A DNA stretch of 64,000 nt from an uncultured Roseobacter sp. (GTDB lineage: Bacteria > Pseudomonadota > Alphaproteobacteria > Rhodobacterales > Rhodobacteraceae), in contig NZ_CANMDB010000003.1 of NCBI RefSeq assembly GCF_947496515.1, positions 124,001-188,000 on the forward strand, in the 5' to 3' direction. The position numbers and the translations under genes were made by a program. This document shows, piece after piece, positions 36,199 through 45,077 of this stretch. The notes beneath the pieces were generated by a model. The model had not been told where the DNA came from. It ran no database searches and saw only the letters and a list, made by a program, of their open reading frames with translations. Within the stretch, counting starts at the first letter, position 1; every line of letters starts with the position of its first letter.

Positions 36199-37626
36199 GC
36201 CGTCTGCGCCACCGGCAAAAACCTTCGTCAATCCGCCCTAAGGCAGCGTGCGAAGCACGTGGATGCGACGGAGGATCTATGCCGCCTTTGGTGTACTGGC
36301 CTCTCTTTCTTCAGCGCCTGCGGCACAGGTATTCCTGATAGTTGCGGGCCGCTGGGATTTGACGGCGACCTTTCGGGCTTGAGACGCGCGGTGATGCGCT
36401 GACAGTGGATGGGGGTGGTGTGGACTTTACCGGCAACGCCTGCACCGCTGCTGGATGTCTATGATGCGGATCACACTGTCGAGCGCGCGCTGCTCTGCTC
36501 AAAGCGCAGCGGAAATCAAACTAGGGTCAGACGCAGTCGAGATGCCAGCCCATGCTCCTGCCCTCGACGGTCGTTGCAGCGCGTAGACCGAACTGGTCGA
36601 TTTCGTCAGCGCAGTTTGCGCCAAACCGTAGCAGGACAGACGGTCGACCTGCCCTTGATGCTGCATGTGGTGCCGGTTGGCCGGACCGCAGATCGCATTC
36701 TCCCCAGTTGTCGGGTGAGTTGAAGCGTGGTGCCGACAGCCAGTCAGTGATGGATCGTGTGCGTGCAGATACTAAGGCGCTCGGCATGATGCGATGGCCC
36801 GATCCCATTGTCTTGCACCGTCTTGCGCCGACGAAGACATGCGCAGTAGCGGAGGTGGTGGACAGGCACGGCGTCCAGACTGCAATCTATCCTCTGACGG
36901 CCTCTGCTATCCTTAACATGCCTGAGCAACTCTGCCTTCCACTGCCCGTTACCTTCTTGATCACGCCAAAGACTGTGCGGCACAGATGGTGATGAGCCGA
37001 TGCAAGACCACTCGCTGCCCGATCATGGTAGTCGCATCGTGAGCGCGATTGCTGAAAGGATGCCCGAAACCGAACTGCAGCGTATGGCCCATCTGCTCGG
37101 AGAGCGCAGGCACCCTCTGTCGTCTTCAGGATGATGCCGTTCGGGTCGGAAAATATGACATCCGCGATCTACTGTTCGTCGGGTTCGGCCAGGGCGCGCG
37201 TTCCACCCAAGCCAGTGCGAGGCCCGCCCGGCAGAGACGGTTCATGCTGCGGTTGCCCAGATGCTGGACCCGCACGGCTCAGAAGGGATCGCAGAATTCG
37301 CGGGCTTTGCGAAACCTGTGCCAAGGGACGGCGGTGAGGCATCAATGGATCCAGCCGCCAGCAACCGCGTGGACGCTGGGTTCCGCTAGAGCGACACCGA
37401 CATATTAAAACGCTGCCGCAAGGGCTTGCGCGGATCGGACCGGGCAGCAAAAAACCATTCGGTTTTCGGCCTCGTCCCGGTAAGGGATCCGCTGGTTTTT
37501 CAACACAACCGCCCGAGAGCAGGACTTCCGGCACCATCAACACCGGCTCGCGGCAGGCTCCCGTTGTCCCGCGACCGAAAGGATCAGTTCTGATGATGAG
37601 TGCGCGACCTGTCGTCTGGCGGGTCC
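36199..37626. other. 1.4-kb stretch without an intact gene
   Basis: Between secA and radC no ORF has both a start signal and a recognisable domain. Frames on both strands are broken and composition looks like former coding DNA. One part (36263-36402) reads as a frameshifted lipoprotein start; the remainder (for example 36770-36990 plus strand) is open but unrecognised. It is the largest gene-free segment of the window. No transposase remnant or flanking repeat was recognised. Confidence 0.6.
36263..36402 (+). pseudogene. frameshifted remnant of a lipoprotein gene
   Basis: ATG at 36263 opens MRRRIYAAFGVLASLSS, a lipoprotein-like signal. After a shift of one frame near 36310 the reading continues SACGTGIPDSCGPLGFDGD before a stop. 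Joined, they give a lipobox LSAC followed by GTGIPDS, resembling exported lipoproteins common in Rhodobacterales whose N-terminus reads similarly. The downstream part of such a gene is no longer recognisable. This reading rests on motif memory, not on an alignment. Confidence 0.35.
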
Positions 37627-38409
37627 CTACAGATACCCTTCTGCCCGAAAGCTGAGCTCGTTGGATTTTCCGATGATCAGATGGTCATGCAGTGTCAGAC
37701 CCAGTGCCAGACAGGCATTGTTGATCTGATCCGTCATGGAGATATCAGCCTGCGATGGGCTGGGATCGCCCGAGGGATGGTTATGCACAAGGATCAGCGC
37801 GCTGGCGTTCAACTCAAGTGCCCGCTTGGCGACCTCGCGCGGGTAGACGGGCACGTGATCCACCGTTCCTTTTGCTTGTTCCTCATCGGCGATCACCACA
37901 TTCTTGCGGTCGAGGTAGAGCACGCGAAACTGCTCCGTCTCGCGGTGGGCCATGGTGGTGTGGCAGTAATCCAGCAGCGCGTCCCAACTGCTGACCACAT
38001 TCTGCTGAATAACACGGGCGCGCGCCATGCGGTGGGCCGCAGCCTCCACGATCTTGAGCTCGGTAATCACCGCCTCGCCGACGCCATTGATGTCGCGCAA
38101 CCGTGCCACGGGGGCCGTCAACACCCGGTTGAAATCGCCGAACCGTTCCATCAAAGCGCGCGCAAGCGGTTTGACGTCGCGCCGGGGTATCGCCCGGAAG
38201 AGCACAAGCTCCAGCATTTCATAGTCCGGCATGGCACCGGCACCACCTTCCATAAAGCGGCTACGCAATCGCTTGCGATGGTCCGCGATGTAAGAAGGTG
38301 TCTGACCCGAGGGCAAAGGCACAGGCTCCGCCTCGTCCAGCAGAAACGGCAGAGTCGATTCGGCAAAGGTGTTCGGATCCTGCGTCATGGCCCGACTGTG
38401 CCGGATCAT
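37627..38409 (-). CDS. radC: RadC family (JAB/MPN-domain) protein
   Basis: A 260-aa RadC-like protein. A helix-hairpin-helix region lies N-terminal (ARLRDINGVGEAVITELKIVE) and the C-terminal JAMM metalloprotease-like motif is HNHPSGDPSPSQAD, with the upstream glutamate and a VPVYPREV segment. Despite the name, the family is not an established DNA repair factor; the fold suggests a metal-dependent hydrolase. The start is uncertain (38445, 38409 or 38388); no strong ribosome binding site is visible. It begins 36 nt after the fdhF stop on the same strand. Confidence 0.9.
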   Translation of the reverse strand: MIRHSRAMTQDPNTFAESTLPFLLDEAEPVPLPSGQTPSYIADHRKRLRSRFMEGGAGAMPDYEMLELVLFRAIPRRDVKPLARALMERFGDFNRVLTAPVARLRDINGVGEAVITELKIVEAAAHRMARARVIQQNVVSSWDALLDYCHTTMAHRETEQFRVLYLDRKNVVIADEEQAKGTVDHVPVYPREVAKRALELNASALILVHNHPSGDPSPSQADISMTDQINNACLALGLTLHDHLIIGKSNELSFRAEGYL

Positions 38410-38445
38410 GGTTTCTGATTGGTTAAAGCCGGTCCGCGCTATCAA

Positions 38446-41211
38446 CTATTCTGCTGCGACCGCGTTCTCGGCCTTCTCGACCCGCACGGCCGAGAACTTG
38501 AACTCCGGGATCTTGCCGTAGGGGTCCACCGCGGGGTTGGTCAGGATGTTGGCCGCAGCCTCCACATAGGCAAACGGCAGGAACACCATATCGGGAGAGA
38601 CCGCGCGATCCTCCCGCGCCATGATGGAGATGCTGCCCCGCTTGGTGGTCAGCTGCACATGCTCGCCCGGGGCCACACCGAGCTTGCGCAGGGTAGATGG
38701 GTGCAGCGAGCAGTTCGCCTCCGGCTCCAACCCGTCGAGCACCGCAGACCGCCGCGTCATCGAGCCTGTATGCCAATGCTCCAGCTGTCGCCCGGTGGTC
38801 AGGATCATCGGGTAGTCTTCGTCGGGCACATCATCGGGCGCGATCACACTCGCAGGGGTGAACCGCGCGCGACCTTCGGGGCGCGGAAAGCCGTCACCGA
38901 ACACAATTGCCTGACCCGGATCTTCGGGGCTGAGCGAAGGATATGTCACGGCATTCTCGCCCGAGAGCCTGTCCCAGGTGATGTTGTCGAGGCTGCGCAT
39001 GTTGTGTTTCATCTCGGCAAACACATCCGCCGGGCTTTCATAGTCCCACGGCAGCCCAAGCCGCCCAGCCAGTTCAACCTCGATCCACCAATCCTCACGC
39101 GCGTCACCAGGCGGCGGCACCGCGGGGCGCCCCATCTGCACCTGCCGGTTGGTGTTGGTCACGGTCCCCGATTTCTCGGCAAAGGCCGAAGCAGGCAGGA
39201 TCACATCGGCAAAATTGGCGGTCTCCGTCAGAAAGATATCCTGCACCACCAGATGGTCGAGCTTGGCCAGAGCATCGCGCGCATGTTCCACATCCGGGTC
39301 CGACATGGCCGGGTTTTCACCCAGCACATACATGCCCTTGATCTTGCCCTCATGGACCGCATCCATGATCTCCGTCACCGTCAGCCCGCGTTCGTTGGAG
39401 AAATCCGCGGTGCCCCAGACCTTGGTAAAGGCAGAGCGCACGCCATCATCGGTGACCGGCTGATAATCCGGAAGGAACATCGGGATCAGCCCAGCATCGG
39501 ACGCCCCCTGCACGTTATTCTGTCCACGCAGCGGATGCAGCCCCGCGCCCGGACGCCCCACTTGGCCCGTCATCAGCGCCAGACTGATCAGACAGCGGGA
39601 GTTATCCGTGCCGTGGATGTGCTGGGAAATCCCCATCCCCCAGAAGATCATCGCGGCCTTCGCCCCCGCAAAGGTCCGCGCCACGTCCCGCAGCACCTCG
39701 GGCTCGATCCCGCAAATGGGCGCCATCGCCTCGGGGCTGAAATCCGCCAGATGCGCCTTTTCCGCCTCCCAGTTCTCGGTATAGGCCTCGATGTACTGCT
39801 GATCGTAGAGCACCTCCTCCACGATCACATGCATGATCGCGTTCAGCATCGACACATCTGCGCCCGGGCGAAACTGCAGCATGTGGCTGGCAAAGCGTTT
39901 TAGCGCCTGCCCCCGCGGGTCCATCACAATGAGCTTACCGCCCCGCTTGGTGAATTGTTTGAAGAAGGTCGCGGCGACGGGATGGTTCTCAATCGGGTTG
40001 CAGCCGATGGCAATCGCCACATCCGCATTTTCGATCTCGTTGAAGGTCGCGGTCACGGCACCCGATCCCACATTCTCCATCAGCGCCGCGACCGAGGACG
40101 CATGGCACAGCCGCGTGCAGTGATCGACGTTGTTGTGCCCAAACCCCTGTCGGATCAGCTTCTGGAACAGATATGCCTCTTCATTGGTGCATTTGGCGGA
40201 GCCGAAGCCCGCAATCTCGCGCCCCCGGCCCTTCATACCTTTGGCGGCAAAATCGAGCGCTTCCTCCCACGTCGCCTCACGGAAATGCGTGGACCAGTTG
40301 CCCGGATCCACGTTCAGACCTTTCGCCGGTGCATCGTCACGCCGGATCAGCGGCTTTGTCAGCCGATGGTCATGATGGATGTAGTCAAACCCAAACCGCC
40401 CCTTGACGCAAAGCCGCCCTTCATTCGCGGGGCCATTGATGCCTTCAACGTATTTGACCCGGCCGTCCTTGACCTTCAGCGACACCTGACAGCCGACACC
40501 ACAGAAAGGACAGATGCTCTCGACCTCGCTATCGAAGTCCTTGCTGTCCCCGACCTGCGCCTCGTCCACGACGGTGGCGGGCATCAGCGCGCCGGTCGGA
40601 CAGGCCTGCACGCATTCCCCGCAGGCCACACAGGTGCTGTCGCCCATCGGATCCGCCATATCAAAAGTCGGATAGGCATCATGCCCGCGCCCCGCCATGC
40701 CGATCACATCATTGACCTGTACCTCACGACAGGCCCGCACACAGAGCCCGCACTGAATGCAGGCATCGAGGTTCACCGACATCGCTACGTGACTGTCATC
40801 CAGCGGCGGTATCCGCCCCTCCTCCAGCTTGGGAAACCGGCTGCCTTCCACACCGTTCAGCGCGGCCATGTCCCACAGATGGCTCGACTTGTCGTGCGCC
40901 ACCTCCTGCTCGGGCTGATCCGCGAGCAGCATCTCCACCACCATCTTGCGCGCACCCTCCGCCCGTGCGGAGTTGGTTGTCACAACCATCCCCTCCGCAG
41001 GCTCCCGAATGCAGGAGGCCGCCAGTGTCCGCTCGCCCTGGATCTCCACCATGCAGGCGCGGCAATTGCCATCGGGCCGATACCCGGGGGCTGGCTTGTG
41101 GCACAGATGCGGGATCACCAGACCCCGACCGTTGGCAACTTCCCAAATGGTCATGCCGGCCTCGGCCTCAACCTCTGACCCATCCAGGGTGAATGTGATG
41201 GTCTCGCCCAT
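38446..41211 (-). CDS. fdhF: formate dehydrogenase alpha subunit (NAD-linked type, molybdopterin)
   Basis: A 921-aa molybdo/tungsto-bis-PGD oxidoreductase. The N-terminal [2Fe-2S] domain has C37, C50, C53 and C67, followed by two [4Fe-4S] ferredoxin motifs (CIQCGLCVRAC, CVACGECVQAC), then the catalytic-domain cluster CPFCGVGC and the active-site cysteine in HCTRLCHASS, with the adjacent histidine needed for formate oxidation. This layout is that of FdsA/FdhA of soluble NAD-dependent enzymes. Such enzymes normally need FdsB and FdsG partners; none is adjacent, nor are fdhD or fdsC. It may work with a partner encoded elsewhere or as a single-subunit variant. Confidence 0.93.
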   Translation of the reverse strand: MGETITFTLDGSEVEAEAGMTIWEVANGRGLVIPHLCHKPAPGYRPDGNCRACMVEIQGERTLAASCIREPAEGMVVTTNSARAEGARKMVVEMLLADQPEQEVAHDKSSHLWDMAALNGVEGSRFPKLEEGRIPPLDDSHVAMSVNLDACIQCGLCVRACREVQVNDVIGMAGRGHDAYPTFDMADPMGDSTCVACGECVQACPTGALMPATVVDEAQVGDSKDFDSEVESICPFCGVGCQVSLKVKDGRVKYVEGINGPANEGRLCVKGRFGFDYIHHDHRLTKPLIRRDDAPAKGLNVDPGNWSTHFREATWEEALDFAAKGMKGRGREIAGFGSAKCTNEEAYLFQKLIRQGFGHNNVDHCTRLCHASSVAALMENVGSGAVTATFNEIENADVAIAIGCNPIENHPVAATFFKQFTKRGGKLIVMDPRGQALKRFASHMLQFRPGADVSMLNAIMHVIVEEVLYDQQYIEAYTENWEAEKAHLADFSPEAMAPICGIEPEVLRDVARTFAGAKAAMIFWGMGISQHIHGTDNSRCLISLALMTGQVGRPGAGLHPLRGQNNVQGASDAGLIPMFLPDYQPVTDDGVRSAFTKVWGTADFSNERGLTVTEIMDAVHEGKIKGMYVLGENPAMSDPDVEHARDALAKLDHLVVQDIFLTETANFADVILPASAFAEKSGTVTNTNRQVQMGRPAVPPPGDAREDWWIEVELAGRLGLPWDYESPADVFAEMKHNMRSLDNITWDRLSGENAVTYPSLSPEDPGQAIVFGDGFPRPEGRARFTPASVIAPDDVPDEDYPMILTTGRQLEHWHTGSMTRRSAVLDGLEPEANCSLHPSTLRKLGVAPGEHVQLTTKRGSISIMAREDRAVSPDMVFLPFAYVEAAANILTNPAVDPYGKIPEFKFSAVRVEKAENAVAAE

Positions 41212-41433
41212 GACGGCACTCCCTCAAAACCTGTCGGGAGTGTACGCGTCCCCGGACCCTACCGGCAGCCCCTTTCCCGACGCCCGACATCGATTTTGCG
41301 CCACCATCTGCCCGGGCTGTTTCCGATAGGCTCCCCTGTCATCTTGCCAAAGAAACTCCCGCCGGAGGCACGCCCCCCGCTTCCAACCCCCGCACCGCTG
41401 CCCTATGACAGAGCGTCAGGATCCGGAAACCAC

Positions 41434-42087
41434 ATGTCTCACATCACACTCATCCGCCACGGTCAGGCCAATTCCGGCGCCAAAGACGAAGCAAGCTACG
41501 ACCAGCTCAGCCCGCTCGGCCATCAGCAATCCGCCTGGCTGGGCAGCCACCTGCGCGCGGGTCACCAGCACCACGCGCGGCTCTACACCGGTACGCTGAA
41601 CCGGCACATCGACACTGCGGCCTCCATGGACACCGGGCTGAAACCCGTGCGGGACGCGCGGCTCAATGAGCTGGAATACCTCACCCTGGCCCGCGCGCTG
41701 GAGCAAGAGCACGGCGTGCCCTTCCCCAGTGACAACGTCAGCTTCACCGCGCATCTGCCCCAGGTCTTCGATTACTGGCAGCGGGATCTGATCGAGGGCG
41801 CGCCCGAGCGCTTCGCCGAGTTCGACGCGCGCGTGGCCGCGGCGCTGGAGGAGATTGCCGCGGGCGATGGCCCCGCGCTCGTCGTGACCTCCGGCGGGCT
41901 CATTTCCATGGCCATGCGCCAGATGCTGCGGCTCGATATCGAGGGCATGGCGCAGATGGCGCTGGCGATCTACAATACCTCGCAGCACAGGATTTTTCCC
42001 ATCGGCGGCAGGCTGTCGCCCACGATGTTCAACGCCATTCCGCATCTCGAAGCGCCGGACAGGCACCACGCCCAAACCCACGTCTGA
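41434..42087 (+). CDS. histidine phosphatase family protein (phosphoglycerate mutase-like)
   Basis: A 217-aa protein of the histidine phosphatase superfamily, with the phospho-histidine motif LIRHGQANSG near the N-terminus, the arginine later in the core, and the second histidine region LVVTSGGLISMAMR, where the usual histidine is replaced by serine-glycine-glycine. That replacement may affect catalysis. The substrate is unknown. The ATG at 41434 is within a leader containing many short open frames. It is followed by a GST gene 24 bp downstream, and probably heads a three-gene unit. Confidence 0.8.
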   Translation: MSHITLIRHGQANSGAKDEASYDQLSPLGHQQSAWLGSHLRAGHQHHARLYTGTLNRHIDTAASMDTGLKPVRDARLNELEYLTLARALEQEHGVPFPSDNVSFTAHLPQVFDYWQRDLIEGAPERFAEFDARVAAALEEIAAGDGPALVVTSGGLISMAMRQMLRLDIEGMAQMALAIYNTSQHRIFPIGGRLSPTMFNAIPHLEAPDRHHAQTHV

Positions 42088-42111
42088 CCGCAGTCCAAAA
42101 GGAGCCGCCCC

Positions 42112-42729
42112 ATGCGCCTTTACTACGCCCCCCGCACAATCTCCGTCGCCACCGCCATCGCGTTGGAGGAAGCGGGTCTCGCCTATGACCCCGTGCTGGT
42201 GGATTTCGCCAGCGCGGAACAGACCAAACCGGCCTATCTCACGCTCAACCCCAAAGGCCGCGTGCCCGCGCTGGAGACAGACGACGGCACGCTGCTGACC
42301 GAAACGGGCGCGCTGCTGGAATATATCGCGGCTCTGGCGCCCGCGGCAGGTCTGATCCCGCAAGCGCCCGAAGAGGCCGCGCAGATGCGCAGCGTCATGT
42401 ACTACCTCGCCTCGACCATGCACGTGAACCATGCTCACATGCGGCGCGGCAGCCGCTGGGCCAGCCAGCAGTCGAGCTTTGACGACATGGCCGCGATGGC
42501 CCCCACGACCATGGCAGCCTCCGCGCAGTTCTTTACCGATCACTGCTTGAGGGGCGATTTCGTGATGGGCGCGCAGATATCGCTGGCCGACCCTTATGCC
42601 TTTGTCGTCTGCAACTGGCTGGAAGGAGACAACGTCTCCTTACGCGATTTTCCTCAAATCGCGTCCTACCTCGACCGGATGCGCGCGCGCCCCTCGGTCC
42701 GGGCGGTGACAGCCCAAGGTATGCTATGA
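42112..42729 (+). CDS. glutathione S-transferase family protein
   Basis: A 205-aa GST with an N-terminal thioredoxin fold (MRLYYAPRTISVATAIALEEAG, residues 1-75) containing the glutathione-contact region NPKGRVPALETDDGTLLTETGALLEY, here around the GRVPALE and TETGALLEY motifs, and an all-helical C-terminal domain. The ligand specificity is not predictable. AGGAG precedes the ATG. The stop overlaps the next start (ATGA). Confidence 0.92.
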   Translation: MRLYYAPRTISVATAIALEEAGLAYDPVLVDFASAEQTKPAYLTLNPKGRVPALETDDGTLLTETGALLEYIAALAPAAGLIPQAPEEAAQMRSVMYYLASTMHVNHAHMRRGSRWASQQSSFDDMAAMAPTTMAASAQFFTDHCLRGDFVMGAQISLADPYAFVVCNWLEGDNVSLRDFPQIASYLDRMRARPSVRAVTAQGML

Positions 42730-43805
42730 GCCGTGCACATCTGTGGCTGCGGGCCGAACAGCGCGAGAATGAAACCCGTACGGGCCTGACACCCAAGGGA
42801 GCCGCGCGGCTGCTCGCCGCGGGCATCCGGATCAGCGTTGAACACGGGCCTACCCGGGTGATCGCTGACGCGGATTACGCCGCTGCCGGTTGCACCATGG
42901 TGCCCACGCACAGCTGGCCCGAGGCGCCCGGCGATGCGATCATCTTCGGTCTCAAGGAATTGCCCGACGACGGCACGCCCCTGCGGCATCGTCACATCAT
43001 GTTTGGCCATGCTTTCAAGGGCCAGCCCGCCGGGCTGCGCCTGTTGCAGCGCTTTGCCACCGGCGGCGGGACCCTGCTCGATCTGGAGTATCTGACCGAC
43101 GACGAGGATCGCCGCCTCGCTGCCTTCGGGTACTGGGCAGGCTACGCCGGGGCAGCGGTCGCGCTGACCTGCTGGGCGGCACAGCAACGCGGCAGCATCG
43201 CAGGCCCGGTGACGTCACAGGCCAGTTCCACCCATCTGCTGGCAGAGTTGCAGTCCGATCTGCTGAGCACTGGCAGTCACCGACCCACCGCCCTGATCAT
43301 CGGTGCTTTGGGACGTGTCGGCACGGGCGTCACGGATCTGTGCACCGCCATGGGTGTCGGCTGCACCAAATGGGACATGACCGAGACGGCCTCGGGTGGA
43401 CCGTTCCCAGAGGTGCTCAGCCATGACCTCTTCTTCAACTGCGTGCTGGCGCGCCCCGGCACACCGGTCTTTGTGCCGGCGGATACCCCCACACATCCGC
43501 GCAGATTGACCGTGATCGCCGACATCGCCTGCGACCCGGACAGCGATTTCTCCCCCATCAAGCTCTATGACAGCGCGACCAGCTGGGAACAGCCCGCGCT
43601 GCGGGTCCACGACGCCCCACCGCTCGACGTGACTGCCATCGACAATCTGCCGTCGCTGTTACCTCTGGAAAGCTCAGAGGATTTCGCCGAGCAACTTCTG
43701 CCGGTTCTGCACAGCCTGCCGGAGCCAGACGCTGCCGTATGGAACAGGGCCGAGGCGCTCTTTCGCGACCATCTCGGACGCCTTCAGGAGAATATGCGAA
43801 AGTAG
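42726..43805 (+). CDS. saccharopine dehydrogenase (LYS1)-like protein
   Basis: A 359-aa protein of the alanine dehydrogenase/PNT-like family, closest in layout to fungal NAD-dependent L-lysine-forming saccharopine dehydrogenase: AEQRENETRTGLTPKGAARLL at the N-terminus, EHGPTRVIADADYAAAG, a central lid GHAFKGQPAG, and the NAD-binding IIGALGRVGTGV. Saccharopine metabolism occurs in some roseobacters, but no partner gene (lysine-ketoglutarate reductase or aminoadipate semialdehyde dehydrogenase) is nearby. It overlaps the GST start and ends 22 bp into the convergent SDR gene. Confidence 0.8.
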   Translation: MSRAHLWLRAEQRENETRTGLTPKGAARLLAAGIRISVEHGPTRVIADADYAAAGCTMVPTHSWPEAPGDAIIFGLKELPDDGTPLRHRHIMFGHAFKGQPAGLRLLQRFATGGGTLLDLEYLTDDEDRRLAAFGYWAGYAGAAVALTCWAAQQRGSIAGPVTSQASSTHLLAELQSDLLSTGSHRPTALIIGALGRVGTGVTDLCTAMGVGCTKWDMTETASGGPFPEVLSHDLFFNCVLARPGTPVFVPADTPTHPRRLTVIADIACDPDSDFSPIKLYDSATSWEQPALRVHDAPPLDVTAIDNLPSLLPLESSEDFAEQLLPVLHSLPEPDAAVWNRAEALFRDHLGRLQENMRK

Positions 43806-44515
43806 AGCCAGTCGGGCAGAAACTGACTGCCCCGAAAAACCAGCGAAAAGAGCCGCGGGAAACTGATCTTGAAACCGTTGCCCTGCATGTGCCGGAACAT
43901 GTAGCCCGCCGCCTCTTCCGGTGTCATGAGAAACGGCATCTTGAAATCGTTCTTGTCGGTCAGCTGGGTCTTGATGAAGCCCGGATTGCCGACCTGAACG
44001 TCGACCCCAGTTGTGCGCAAATCGGCGTACATGCACTCCGCCAGCGACATGGTGCCCGCCTTTGAGGCCGTGTAGCCGATGGAGCCGGGCAACCCGCGGA
44101 ACCCGGTGAGACTGCTCGTGATCATGATATGGCCCGAATCCCGGCGCACCATGCCGGGCACGACAGTGCCCATCACCCGCACCAGCCCGGTAAAGTTGAT
44201 GTCCGCCATCGCGGTTGCCTGCTCGGCGTTCCATTCCTGCGCCGAAAAGGGCCAGTAGACACCCGCCAAATAGACGCAGCCATCCACGTGCCCGATGGCC
44301 TCTGCCGCGGCTTCAACGCTTGCGTCATCGGACACATCGACGGTCTGATAGCTTGCCTCATTCGGCAGGTCCTCGACCAGCGCGCGCAGCTTGTCCTCCG
44401 ACCGGGCGGAGACGATCACATGCGCCCCCGCCTCGCTGAGCTGATGCGCCAGTGCCGCCCCCAGACCGTCGCTCGCGCCAACAAGCCAATAGCGCTTGCC
44501 TTTGAAGTCTCTCAC
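43784..44515 (-). CDS. short-chain dehydrogenase/reductase of the ChrR-linked operon
   Basis: A 243-aa classical SDR with YWLVGASDGLGAALA, NFTGLV, ITSSLTGF and the catalytic YTASK. It is the last gene of the minus-strand operon 43784-48393. Its GTG start sits in GTGA overlapping the stop of the DUF3833 gene. In Rhodobacter sphaeroides an SDR occupies the same last place in the operon next to rpoE-chrR (RSP_1087-1091, from memory). The substrate is unknown; a lipid or aldehyde substrate would fit the neighbours. Confidence 0.9.
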   Translation of the reverse strand: MRDFKGKRYWLVGASDGLGAALAHQLSEAGAHVIVSARSEDKLRALVEDLPNEASYQTVDVSDDASVEAAAEAIGHVDGCVYLAGVYWPFSAQEWNAEQATAMADINFTGLVRVMGTVVPGMVRRDSGHIMITSSLTGFRGLPGSIGYTASKAGTMSLAECMYADLRTTGVDVQVGNPGFIKTQLTDKNDFKMPFLMTPEEAAGYMFRHMQGNGFKISFPRLFSLVFRGSQFLPDWLYFRIFS

Positions 44516-45075
44516 GATGCCTCCTTGGGTCGCATGGTCGCGACCAGCTCTGCCACCTTGATCCCGAATTTACGAAACTGCGACCGGTTCATGATGGTTC
44601 CATTGGGCGTGAGATACATCCAGTCAACCGTGCTAAGGACATGGCCGCCCGAGGCTTGCGGAAGCCGGATGCGGTAGGTCAAAAGAACCGTGGGGCCCGT
44701 CTGACGGCCCGCGCCTTCGCCGACCACGTCCTCGGCGGTGGCCTTGATATGGCCATCGGGCTGCAGGTGCAGATGCCATTCGCGGTCCTGCGTGCTGCCG
44801 TCATCGTAGACGAAATGTTCCTTCATCGACCCTTTGTCGCCGTCCCATGTGGCGTCGAACTCGGCGACAAAGCGGCTGCTCACTCGGCCGAGGGGGCCGT
44901 AGATCACGCCTTCGCAGAGCAGCGGGCCGTTCAGATGCTGCCGCACGTCAAACGCGGGCCCAGTGTCCTCGTAATCCTCCGGTTTCTGGGCCACAAACCC
45001 CCAGGTCCGGTGGACGAACGCCACCCCGCCCAGTGTCAGCACAATCCCGACGATAAGATACATCCAGGCATCCAT
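44512..45075 (-). CDS. DUF3833 membrane-anchored protein
   Basis: A 187-aa protein. The first 25 residues are one hydrophobic segment (YLIVGIVLTLGGVAFVHRTWGF) likely anchoring it, followed by a lipocalin-like beta-rich domain typical of DUF3833: GPLLCEGVIYGPLGRVSSRF, VAEFDATWDGD, QDREWHLHLQPDGH and VLLTYRIRLP. The function is unknown; the family is regularly found in this operon. It ends 4 bp into the SDR gene and begins 2 bp after the MFS gene stop. Confidence 0.82.
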   Translation of the reverse strand: MDAWMYLIVGIVLTLGGVAFVHRTWGFVAQKPEDYEDTGPAFDVRQHLNGPLLCEGVIYGPLGRVSSRFVAEFDATWDGDKGSMKEHFVYDDGSTQDREWHLHLQPDGHIKATAEDVVGEGAGRQTGPTVLLTYRIRLPQASGGHVLSTVDWMYLTPNGTIMNRSQFRKFGIKVAELVATMRPKEAS

Positions 45076-45077
45076 GT

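Noticed and set aside
36552-36992. 146-aa plus-strand frame in the secA-radC gap
   Set aside because: No ribosome binding site or domain; reported only as part of the degenerate stretch.
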